This document shows positions 11,457 through 22,123 of a DNA stretch of 64,000 nucleotides, piece by piece. The stretch comes from Tetradesmus obliquus (Eukaryota > Chlorophyta > Chlorophyceae > Sphaeropleales > Scenedesmaceae): assembly GCA_030272155.1 (NCBI GenBank), contig CP126194.1, positions 1,348,501-1,412,500 of the forward strand, read 5' to 3'. The position numbers and the translations under genes are program-made. The notes beneath the pieces were generated by a model that worked only from the letters and a program-made list of their open reading frames with translations, had not been told where the DNA came from and did not search any database. The first letter of the stretch is position 1, and each line of letters starts with the position of its first letter.

Positions 11457-12310
11457 CACAAGAGCAGCCTGGAGTATAAAAATGGTACCTGGAGCTTGAC
11501 AGTTGCTCAACAAGGATCGACGAAGATGAACGTTGCAATGAACAGTCACCCAGGTAAATTGGAGTGCTGCTGCCGCAAGTTGGCGCCAAACTGGTTGCTT
11601 CAAACACAGCTCAACCCTAGGGTTGTGCAACAGCAACTGCTGCAGAAGTACCATGTACTGCTCGTGCTTGACAAGGAAGCCGCAGCAACGTACTCCACGC
11701 GCAATGGAGACCTGAATGAACTCCAGCACAAGCGCAGAGCCGCTATAACCGCTCGCCATGCAGCACAGTGCACACAAGTACAACAAAGCCTCGTCTAAAC
11801 ACTGGCAGAAGTTCAATTGCAGGGCCAGCAAGGAGCAGCACAAGGAGTTCCCCCAGAACCAACAGTCAAGCCAGCAACAACAATGCATTTGCCATTTGCA
11901 CTGCACACGCTGTTGACGACGCAGTGCGGGCACGCGTGCGTGACAACACACCATGTCCAGGCTGGAGTCGCTGTCCAGGGGGTACGGTGCTATGTATGCT
12001 GACAGTGCAACATACGGCAGTGAGAGGCATTTGGCCATCGTCACGCACGCAACATAGCAGGCTAGGCTGACAATTTAGTCAGCTCGAGACCAGGGTCACT
12101 CCTCCAAACAGGTGTTCAAAATCCAAGCCATGGCCTGTGCAAACAGCCGAGTCCAGCAGACGTAGCTTTTATGGACAACAGTTAACAGCACCAAACCTCC
12201 AGCAGAACCCAGGTGACACCAAACAACCCCTACCATCTGCAGCAAGTGCCATTTCTAATAAATTCCACTGTGAAGGACGCAGCTGCAGTCGAGGACAGCA
12301 ACTCACAACC
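11457..12310. other. Intergenic spacer, no gene recognised
   Basis: Between the BTB start and the 3' end of the TLC gene. No conserved reading frame, RNA gene or repeat was recognised. Confidence 0.45.
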
Positions 12311-14331
12311 CTACTGCGCCTTGGCTGTCACCGCCTTTGCTGTACTGCTACTGCTGCTGCCCCGCACCGTCTCCAGCAGGATCTTCATCATCTTGCTGAA
12401 CCACCACGCATTCAACCCATTCATCACCAGAGTAGACAGCCGGTACACCCAGATCGCTGACATGGGCAGCGCAGCACCTGCTGGCGTTGCCAGCACGCGC
12501 ACCGAATCAACCCAGAACATGATACTCAGGAAGTTCCCCCACAGGATGCGGCACAGGAAGAACACAGCCATGCCTCCCAGGGCGTTGTATGCATAAAGTT
12601 TTGTGGTATCCTTGCCTATCTTGTACAGGAACCAGCGGAAGTGCATGAAGGGAGTGCTGAGCTCCCACATCAGGAAGCCGGCGCCTGCAGGACACCAAGG
12701 CAGAGCGAGTGAGCAGCTGCCAGCAGCATCCCAAAAGAGCATGCAGGTGTGCCAAGGAGTGGACATCGCACATGTGCACAGCACACACCGAATCGCTGCT
12801 CGACGCTCTACGAGGTGCCTTGGCGCCGCCACTGCACAATCGCATGTCTAACATCATGCATGTCTTGGGCGTGCTTTTGCAAAGCCACCCAACCCCCCAG
12901 CGCAGATACCCAAAAGAAAGTCATGCTCACAAGCACATGTTCCATACCTGTGGTGTATGCATACACGTACGTGTAGCTCTTTGCTGCCTCTACTCCGCTC
13001 ACTGCATCAGCAGCAGCCCGCCCCTCACCGTAGAAGTGCAGGTAGCCAGTGTGCGTCAGGAAGCTGTAGACCATGAGGCAGAAGACGCCATGCAGCAGGA
13101 AGTCCCAGCCCTCGTGCTTTATGCGGTACATGCACTCCAGCGTGTCGTATAAGAAGTAGCCGGCTGAGATGGCCATGACCAGCGTGGAGAAGTCGTCACG
13201 CGCCCAGATGGCGTTGCGGTTGTAGAAAGGGTCCAGCAGGATGAACAAGCCCAGCGGGATCTGCAGCAGCAGCAGTAGCAGCAGCAGCAGCAAGAGTAGC
13301 AGCAGCAGCAGCAGGGAAGAGATGGCAGTGCACACAGCTGTGTCAGAGCACCGCAGCAGCTGTGCCTGCAAGTGAGAGTGAGTGTGAGGTACAGGATGCT
13401 GCTGGTTCAACTGCTTGTGTAGCTGGTCTCGCACGTTGCAGGATCGCCGTCCTGCAGGTGTGTTGCTACCTGGAAGCTGTGCTGCACTGGCTAGTGCTAC
13501 TGCTCCTGGGGAGTGGCAGCGCCGGGTGGCATGTGTTGCAGCCACCTGTACTGCTGCCATTGCTGCTGCTGCATGCCATGTGTCCCAATTGTGCACACAT
13601 GGTGCATGCTAAGATACATCTTCTCAGCTGCTGCAGGAGTTCACTAGCCCCACACACAATGCGCTGGTTGCTGTGACGAGCACGTTGCACGCGGGAGTGT
13701 GTCTCGGCAGCATTGCTGCTGCTCTATATTGGCATGGCGCCAATCACATGCTAAGTTGGTCAAACCAACTGCAAGCATGCCAGTCTACACTGTTGCTTAA
13801 AGTGGCTGGTGGCCGGCTGTGAGGGTGGAAGCATCCAGTGCTGTGCTGCTGCTGCAGGCCCTGTGACCCGCACCTGAATGATGTTGTGCACAAAGCATAC
13901 CACACGAGGCATCATCTGTGTGGCTGTCGCCTCCTGCTTCTTTTTCTGTCCTGCAAGCTTTGGGTTGTTCTCCAGCAGCTGCAGGAAGAATGGCCTGATG
14001 ACCACATATGAAATCAGCTCCAGAGATGCCCATGCTAACCCTGCAGCAACAGAAGCAGAGCAGGAGCATCAACAATGAGTGGTGAGAAGCAGCAGGCGAG
14101 ACTAGCAGCCTTTGAAAACCAACAGCCGGTCTATGACATATGCATTCAAGGTTCATGGCTCAGCAAGAATCGTTGGGCCACATGGTCACAGCCGTTGGAG
14201 CTGCTTTACTGCCATACTGTGCCATACTGCCTGCCTGCACAAGGGGCACAGCCTGTGCTCATACCTAGCAAGCCAATTAACCTGGCAGTTTTGTAGGCAT
14301 GCGGATCATCTCGGAAGCTCTGGAAAGACAT
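12311..14331 (-). CDS. TLC (TRAM/LAG1/CLN8) domain membrane protein, TMEM56-like
   Basis: Complete four-exon model, phases closing exactly: 14331-14265, 14040-13874, 13260-13029, 12684-12311, 279 residues. It starts MSFQSFRDDPHAYK. Segments include SLELISYVVIRPFFLQLL, MPRVVCFVHNIIQ, IPLGLFILLDPFYN, then the TLC core FLYDTLECMYRIKHEGWDF, LLHGVFCLMVYSFLTHTGY, ELSTPFMHFRWFLYKIGK and NALGGMAVFFLCRILWGNF. Five to seven hydrophobic helices are visible, consistent with an ER or Golgi multi-pass protein. TLC proteins sense, transport or synthesise lipids, ceramide synthases being one branch. The ceramide-synthase signature is not evident, so a TMEM56/FAM57-type role is the better guess. The tail is Ser-rich and ends in KAVTAKAQ. 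The acceptor of exon 3 directly follows a (CTG)n tract. Confidence 0.85.
13261..13316. repeat. (CAG)n tract adjoining a 3' splice site
   Basis: Imperfect CAG repeats on the + strand, read as (CTG)n by the minus-strand TLC gene. The tract ends in CTGCAG, the acceptor of the exon starting at 13260, so the microsatellite occupies the polypyrimidine-tract position. Confidence 0.8.
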
Positions 14332-14812
14332 ACTCGCTCTTGCACGGACAGCAAAATGTGTTGCCAGGGAATATCGTGAGCTGTGGGGCAGATATGGCTG
14401 CAAGCCACGGTTTTAACAAACAAAGACATCCATCACTTTCAAATTTCTATATGTAATCGCCGCAAGGCGGTTTCTGTGTGATGGCACTCAAGGTTTAACC
14501 AAGCCCCAGGGTTGTTCAAACCTTTGCGCCCTGAACTTCGGTCACAGCACACAACCGCCCGTTCTCTCTGACACAGATCGTGAATGTATCGTTTCGATGT
14601 TTTGCGCCAGCTGCCTTCTTGTGTCGTCGCAGCTGTGTGACCTGCCAGGCTGGCACAACAGGGACAGGCAGTGACTTGAAGGCAGACCTCTTACTAAGAT
14701 CTTTCGTTGCACTGCTGCATCGACTGCCAGGCGCTTGTCATAGGCCGCACAAACTTCTTGCGTAACAGTGGACGAGAAAACTGTGGCAATGACGGTGGTC
14801 CCATCTTCAGCC
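14332..14812. other. Spacer upstream of the TLC gene, no gene recognised
   Basis: Probable 5' flank of the minus-strand TLC gene, ending at the 7-bp target duplication of the transposon. No other feature seen. Confidence 0.45.
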
Positions 14813-14883
14813 TTGCCAGCAGCTAAGTCACATGATAAGGGCTACCAACATGGGGTAGGAACTCCTAACCACAGCTGGTATGA
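14813..14883 (+). repeat. Left target duplication and terminal inverted repeat
   Basis: TTGCCAG (14813-14819) followed by 64 bp that match the reverse complement of 27055-27118 at 63 positions. Similarity stops after CTGGTATGA on both sides. Confidence 0.85.
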
Positions 14884-15422
14884 AATATCACGCACTGCAG
14901 CGCAGCATTACTGCTGTAATGTATGTCTTTAAACATGGTACGCTCTTGTCCTAGCACAGCGGCCAAGCAGTAGGTGCTCATACACCAAGGAGGTATCCTC
15001 AATGCATATAACACATCCCATACGATCACTCGCACGTGACGATGGGGAGCGCTGAGCGCCCGTCGTCTGATAAAGGACGACAAAATTTACAACATGCCAT
15101 ACATGGCCACTAGGACAGTCAACTTTGTATGACAGTAGTACAAAACGGTAAAGCAGGCATACACATTCCCCCATTACATGCAATTTACACTACTGCCACT
15201 CCTGCTTCTTGCGAGGAAAACTTCAACTTCAATCTGAGCTACGGTGTCAACCAAGTGGCGTCACTGACAAGGTGTCACTACCCAGGCTACCAAGGACTAC
15301 AAGAGGATGGAAGACTGTCAGTGCCGTTGCCCCCGAAGGGCATCGTGGCTCTTCGGGACGGCGCTGACCAGGTGTTGTTATGGTTGCAGGTAATACTAGA
15401 CGACGTAGGAGCAGAAGCAGGA

Positions 15423-15554
15423 GCTGCACATGCTAATCTGAGGTTCAGCAGCCACGGTGGCCTTTCGGGGGACCACTTCTTGCCATGTGAGTGCGCATTA
15501 TGTTGCATGATGCTGATGCTTGTAATGAATGCAATTCGGCAACTTTCCTTATAT
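15423..15554 (+). repeat. Dispersed repeat, copy 2
   Basis: Nearly identical to 8094-8225, with only a few differences. It lies inside the candidate transposon while the other two copies lie outside, so it is not specific to that element. Confidence 0.85.
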
Positions 15555-15583
15555 AAGCAGGTGACTACGTGGCGCCCCCTCAT

Positions 15584-15607
15584 CCCCCCCCCCCCCCCCC
15601 CCCCCCC
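15584..15607 (+). repeat. Homopolymer of 24 C
   Basis: Uninterrupted C run. The opposite strand is G24, able to form quadruplex structures and prone to assembly-length error. Confidence 0.9.
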
Positions 15608-16123
15608 AGCACCCAGCAGTGTTGACGCCAATTGATGACACTGCCTCCATGCATGCATCATGTAACATAAAGAATCAAACGCAACTAGAGATGACAGAGA
15701 GCATCCTTACTGTTGCTAAGTCACTGCTGCTGCAAGTCATGCCACAGTGACTTTCTGTGTGAAATACATTAGCATAGCATACCATCATGGTATCCCGACA
15801 GCACACCCTGCTTCAACACATGAAAGGATGTTATTGATACTTGTCCGAAGTAGTAATAGGTAGCAGCCGTGGGACGTAATCATGTTTTTACGTTAGAACA
15901 GCCCATTCAAACCTGCGTGACAGGTTCGCGCTGCTACAATGGCGTCAGGAATGAATGTGCAGTTTGATCGCCGCCTTGCTGTACTTTCTGGATGCTGCTA
16001 TTGCGTACGGTGCCAAAGCGGAAGCAGACTAGACAGTGAGGCAGGTGCATTTGGCTGGTGGCGACAACATTGCGCACAAACGAACGCATAAGTGCCTGAC
16101 TTTATATTTTTACGCTTTTAACG

Positions 16124-18790
16124 ATGACGAAGCGCAGCAGCGCGCGCCAGCAAGCAAGAAGGTGGGCTGCAGGCAGTTGGTTGACAAATGCTACCTGCTC
16201 AGCTTGCAGCGCGAACTCTGTTGATGTCAACACTCAATGCTTGGGACTAAATACCACGGGTTTGACATATCCGCAGCTGGCGAAACTCACCAAGGCTGCA
16301 GCACAGGCGCTTGGCAAGCAGCAGCAGAAGAAGAAGCAACAGCAGCAGCAGCAGCACCCAGCTAAGCAGCCGCGCCAGCGCAGTAACCAGTCTGAGACGG
16401 GCAGTGTTGCTGAGCAGGAACCAGCATCAGGTGGCAGTGCCGCTGCTGCTAGCCATGGGCGGTGTCAGGCCAGAAGCCAGAAGAAGACCAAGAAACAGCT
16501 GAACATCAGCAACCTGAGGGCACGTCTGCATATGGGTGTGCAGAGGCGCAGCATGAAGATGCGAGCTGCTCCTGGTGGGGCTACTGACGTGGTGGTGTTC
16601 GTGCACTTTCCCCTTGGCCTGAATGGCAAGCTGCGCACTGTGTTCCAGGGGGTGACAAAGCAGCAGGCAGGTGCCATCCTTGGCGCGCTGATAGAAACGA
16701 CGGGCTGGGAAGACGATCGCCTGGAGGCCAAGTACCAGGAACTTGTCTCAGGTGCGGTGGTACACTGGAGCGTCCCCGCAAGGGCTGTGCCTATTGCAGA
16801 AATTCTCTTGTGTTCCTTTGCAGCGCATGGATGTGCATCAACCCCATCAAACACTATCATGCTGCACTGTATGAAGCTACTGTCCCCCCACTGTTGTGCC
16901 TGAAAGCACCTGCGTGGGTCTCACCTTCCCGTGTGCTGCTGCTTCTGCATTGCTGCACTACTCTGCTCCTCACAGGTGGCGAAGACAGTGCTGAGCACGA
17001 TGTTCAGGGGCAGCAGCTGGAGCAGGACGCCAGCAGTGACGCTGACAGTGAGTTGTGCAGTGAGGCGGAGACAGCGGAGGAAGGAGAAGCAGACGCAGAG
17101 GACGAGCAACAGCAGCAGCAGCAAGGACGGCGGCTGCGGCGCCTGCAGCAGACTGGCAGCCGTCGCGCAGCAGAGCATGCAGAGCAGCAGCAGCAGCGCG
17201 CCAATGATGCAGCAGTTCTGCAGGAGGTCGACGAGGTTGTTGCAAACGCGTGTGGCGGCATGCGCGAAGCAGTCATGGCAGTGCTCACTGGTGGGTTTGC
17301 CAGCAGAATGTGTACGTGTGATGTGGGTGCAGGTATCAGGCGTGCACAAGAATGCAGATGTAACTGCCTGAAGCTGTTGCAGTATGCTTGTATGGGTTGT
17401 GCATGTTCAAAAAACCATATCAATGCGTTGAAAAGCTGGTGGTGCGTGTCGGTCAATATGGCAGTTGCTGTGCTGTGAAGCACCAATAAGGAACGTGCCT
17501 GCTTTGAGGTGAGCAGAGTCTGCTCAAACGCCGCTGCTAGCACTTGGGATACCCCTGATCTGGTGTTGTCTGCTGCTCCCACCTGTGCTCGCCACTGCTC
17601 AACCCTTGTACCCCAGGTGCGCAGGCTGACGGCTGTCTGGCCGAGATCACCAAGGGCCAGGTGCGCACAGCCGTGGAGGAGCAGACTGGCTGGAGCCTGG
17701 ACCGCGAGACTGGCTCAGCAGCACTGCGCAGGCTGTTCAGCAAGGTTCTGGAAGAGCTGCACCCGCAGTTCTGGTCACAGGTAGGTGAACTCATGTGCAT
17801 CCGCGCGCTGCTAGCTTGCGGGGCTTGGCGTTTTGAGGCTGCCCCAAGTTGCTTCGATTTGTCGCATGCAGGCCATTTAGCTTGCTCCACTGCTTCAGTA
17901 TACTTGCATGCCATGATGCCGCTGCTCTTGCCATTGAGTTGGTGCTCTTGATGCATGAACAACCAGAATGTCAGCATCCCATATTCATCAAGTTTAGATT
18001 CCTTTTGCGTGTTGTTCTGGAGCTGATGCTGCTTGTTGCCGCCCCTGCTGTCGTGCTGCTGTGCTGCTGAATATTGGCTGGTGCTTATCCGGCCCTGTGT
18101 GTTGCCACAGGACCAGCAGCAACAGGCGCAGCACCAGGAGCAGCAGCAGCAGGAGCAGCAGCAGCAGGTGCAGCAGCAGGAGCAGGAGGAGCAGCAGCAG
18201 CAGGAACAGGAGGCAGCTGCAAGCCGTGCCTCAGCTGGCCCACGCCGCCAGCAGAGGAAGGCAGCAGCAGGTGCCAAGCAGGCCGTGCTGGCTGTGCTGG
18301 GCAACAGCCAGAGCCCGTCAGCTGCGGCAGCAACAGACAAGGCTGTCAAGGCATCCCAGCGTGCAGCGCTGCCGGTTGAGGTGCCTGCTCCTGCCACTGT
18401 CGCTCAAAAGAAGATGGTTCAGCAGCTGCCATGCGATGGACTGGTGCGTAGAGCCTGAACATGTGCTGGTTCCTTGCAATGCATGTTTTGTGGTCTTCTG
18501 CGAGCAGCTTGCTTGCGTGTTGTCTGTTGTCTGCTGAGATGTTTCTGAGGGGTTCTGCGGCATATGAATTGCAGGGCATCAACGTGGAGGGAATGCTGCA
18601 CCAGCTGGAGGCTGCGCTGGGCCGCAGCAAGGCAGCAAGCGGCAGCGCGAGTGGCATCCAAGCTGTCGAGGACGACCTGGACTATGCTGAGCGCCTCCTG
18701 GGCGTGTGCAAGCCGCCGTCGGGCCGTCTTGTGGCTGCGTTGGCCAAGGGGCGGACCGCACTCAACACACAGAAGATTGGGCTGCAGTAG
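16124..18790 (+). CDS. Gln-rich protein with DEK-C-like domain, possible transposon cargo
   Basis: Five exons close in phase: 16124-16751, 16976-17290, 17617-17780, 18111-18443, 18575-18790, 551 residues. Order: a basic and poly-Gln N-terminus; an unassigned globular stretch (NISNLRARLHMGVQRRSMKM to ETTGWEDDRLEAKYQ); an acidic Glu/Asp stretch; then a helix-rich module GMREAVMAVLTG ... LAEITKGQVRTAVEEQTGWS ... ALRRLFSKVLEE that matches the DEK C-terminal DNA-binding fold (T-x2-x-VR-x2-LE-x2-G-x-L pattern); a Gln tract; and a helical C-terminus. DEK-C domains bind DNA and are found in chromatin proteins. The DEK-C call is by pattern, not alignment. The start at 16124 is the first in-frame ATG in this open frame, and an unseen upstream exon is possible. 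No lesion was seen, unlike in the neighbouring transposase. Confidence 0.68.
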
Positions 18791-21700
18791 CTCATGTGCG
18801 CTCCTAGCGCACAGTTGGTGTGAAGCGCGAGGTTGTGGCCGGGTCAGGCAGGCGTTGCTGTTGGGAATGTTGCACCGTGGAAGCATGCGTTGGTGTAGGT
18901 TTGAGAGAGTGGCTTCCCTAATCCCGCCATGTGTTGCTGTCAGTGCAGCAGCGGTGTGTCACTGGCAACAGCGCAGTGTTCACAATCAATTGTGAGCGCA
19001 AGCACAGTACTCAGTGGTCAGCTGAGTCACCTTATAAAAGCTACCAACATGGCAGTGGTGGTGACACTTGGCATGCATGTTCACACTGTCTATGATGATG
19101 GGCCAAGTATATATGCTGCGACAACGTAATATGACTGATGATGTGCAGCAGGCCATCTTGTGCAGCTGCTGCGGTGTGGGTGGCGTGCTGTTGCCACAGG
19201 TTCTGATATGTGCACAAGCAGTAGGTGCTCAGGCTGCGCTGGCGTTGTTGAAAAATGGAACTTGCAGAGCTAGTGCCTTCAGCTTTCTTGCGTAACTTCG
19301 TAGATGTGTTGTGCATGCATGTTGTAGCAGCAACTATACTTTTGAGAATGCTGCAAGCTCAATGTGTGGTGCTGCTGCCTCTGTCCAAGGGCTTGGTGTT
19401 ACATGCAGTACATGTTTTACTTTGATACGCATGCACGCAGACGGTGCATGCGCATGGGCACTCTGGTGTGGTGGGCTTGTTTGGGGTTTGTGTTATCTGT
19501 ACAAGTGTGCACAACACCGGCTGCATGGCAGCACGTGCAGCAAAGCAACTCGTGACTTTGCTGCATATGTAGCATGAACGGTTTCTTTGTGTGCATATGT
19601 GCTTGTGCAAACAGGCGTGCGGTAGCACGCAGCTGTTCAAGGCGAACCTTTGGTGTTGTGGCGGTGATTGACTGCAGTACAAGCAGGCTCGAGTTGAGTG
19701 GCTGACTGGCTTCAGGCTGCTCTGCGCGTGTGGCCGCTTTAGAAGGCGCATTGTTGCAGTGTGACTACAAGGCTGCTGCGGCTGCAGCCCATGTAGAACA
19801 TGTAGTGTTTGCACACCCAGGCAGTCCCTTTACACAGTGCTTTTATGGCTTCGCCGGCGGTGTGGTTGTGTTGACAGTGTTGCACACGGCAAACAGTTGG
19901 TGTGGCGTGCAACAGACTGGTAGCTGCTGATGACAACATTTTTGTGGCTTCAAGGGTAACGTAACATGTTGATTGTGAGCTGGAGAGTTGCATGACACTG
20001 CAGACTGTTGTCACTGTCCTTGGTGCCGCCTGCCCTGCCGCACCTGGGCAGGCTGTGTGCGCTGTATAAATTTAGGGCAGCAAGGCTGTCAATGCTGCAT
20101 CTGCAGCATATGTCTTCACACAGCCCAACAACACGTGCTGCCCTTACACAATGAGTGGAGGTGCCAGCACACCTCAACATACAGCCTCTGCTGCAGGCCG
20201 GTGCTACTCAGCCTCTGGCGCCCTCATCCTCGCCTTGTCGTCGCTCGTGTGCTGCACACGGACACCAAAGGTTGCACCATCATTGCTGGTGTGTGCGGGT
20301 TGCCGCACACGTGTACGTGCAACGGCAACCTGTACACACCAGCAATCTGTGTAGTACACAGAGCGCGTTAGCGGGGCCGGGGTGTGATGGCCGCCCTCGT
20401 CACACAGCATCGCGGTGTACAACCTACATGGCAAATCAAAGAATAGCGCTGGTAACTTGAAAGCGCAGTCATGCATCCACTGTTGCCCTCGGGCCTCGGT
20501 GGGTGTTTACACTCATTTTTATACAAGATGTTGTTGTGCGCAACCAATGAAGAGCTTTCAAAGCAGGTGTGTGCAGGTGGCTCATTTGGATCTCAGTGAG
20601 GTCAGCAATGGACGTTGCTGGCGCACTCGAAGCACTATGTCTGACATTCGACAGTATACGCATGTGCCCTGTCTTGATGCTGATTTCAATTGTTGGCGGC
20701 AGCATGGCTGCGCTGTCTGTAACCCACTCCATGCGCCTGTGGGCTTGATGCTTATAGAGGCGCAATGCATGTGCAACAGAAGCCCCCAGTGGGGTACAAG
20801 TGTTGTACCAAACACCAAGTGACCACCTGCTGATGCTGACCAGCACTAGCCACGACTGCAGAACCAGGTTTATTCCACACATGTCTGCGTTTTACTGAGA
20901 AATGGAGAATGGCAATGGCGCAACTCATACCGACAGCAACAACGCCAAGCGAGTGCGCCTGCAATCGTCATGCGGCATCATCGTTGTTGGCCTGAGCCTG
21001 AGTAGGCCTGCCACGTTTGCGCTGGATGGTATATGTGTGCTGGATGGTATGTGTGTGCTTTGCAGTGCCGCACCACGTTGCTGCTGGCCTCTATCCCGGT
21101 ACTAAATAGTTCCGCGCAAAATTGATTGAAATGCAGTCACACTGCTGCTAATGTGCGATGTTACGCACTGCATGGTGTTGTGCGCACAGCAGCGGCGCAT
21201 AACAAGGTCAGCTTCATGTCTTTGTCAGATAGTTCTTGCACGTTATAGTTGAACTGTCCGGCTTGAGCTATGCTGCTGCCATCTACATACACAATCCTAG
21301 GTGCAGGTGTGTCGTTCAAGGACAGTTGCATGCTTGCATCAGAATGCAGTACCTCTCAGGACACAGCAGCAACAGAAAGCGGCCGCCTTTCTGCAGTGCC
21401 TTAGCTGTACATGCCTGACAATAGTCAGCTGGCTCGCCATCACTGCGCTAGTGCAGCAATGCTGTCAGTGCCGAAGAAATATGCCTCAGGGTGTCAGTGT
21501 GCCTCAGCCAGTGACCCATCATGCCAACACTGCTCAATGCAGTGTGGCCTGGCCGGCTGTGGGTTCAGCTCCTATGACAGTGCATATTAGCCAGTAGGCC
21601 AAGCGCTTGGCTGCAGTCAGCTGAGGCGCTGCGCAGGCCAGGCCGCTGCACTGCAGCTCATTGCATAACTGAATCTTTCATCAACCTCATCCTTCATCAC

Positions 21701-22123
21701 GTTACCCATTGCATAGTTGACTCTATTGAGCCCTTGCAAGGGCCTTTCTATTGTTCATCATGCTCTGAAGGCGTGCCCCTCCTGGCCAGCATGCCAACTA
21801 TAAAGGTGACTGCTGCCCAACTTGAGCAACCTAGACAGCTAGCCTAGGTCACGGTGAGGAGTGCACACACAACTGTACTGTTACACCCTCAGTTGACGTA
21901 CGATCATGTCAACGCATGCAGTAGCAGATGGCCACTGGGAGATGCAGTGCGCCACGTCAACTGTACGCTGCACTATCACAAGTGCTACAACGGAGCGCTT
22001 CCAGTATGGCCATGGCACTATACAACAGTAGAGTGACATACACACGAAATACATCTAGCCGCGTGATACCTGTTGTACTGCACTGGGGCCATGTCACCCC
22101 GCCATGGGCCGCAGGGCAGAGCT
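18791..22123. other. Central spacer of the transposon
   Basis: Between the convergent 3' ends of the DEK-C-like gene and the KDZ transposase. No supported gene. It contains a degenerate internal copy of the element terminus at 19019-19052. Confidence 0.5.
19019..19052 (+). repeat. Internal degenerate copy of the transposon terminus
   Basis: 29 of 34 positions match the outermost 34 bases of the left terminal repeat, in the same orientation, ending GCTACCAACATGG. No TTGCCAG precedes it. It includes TATAAAAG, so it could also serve as a core promoter. Confidence 0.6.

Larger units (their letters stand above)
14884..16123. other. Left subterminal region of the transposon
   Basis: Mostly non-coding. 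Contains dispersed-repeat copy 2 (15423-15554), a 24-base C run (15584-15607) and the probable promoter and leader of the DEK-C-like gene. No further gene recognised. Confidence 0.5.

Noticed and set aside
19019-19052. True left end of the KDZ element
   Set aside because: It lacks the TTGCCAG flank and has five mismatches in 34. The outer copy at 14820 has both near-perfect identity and the target duplication.
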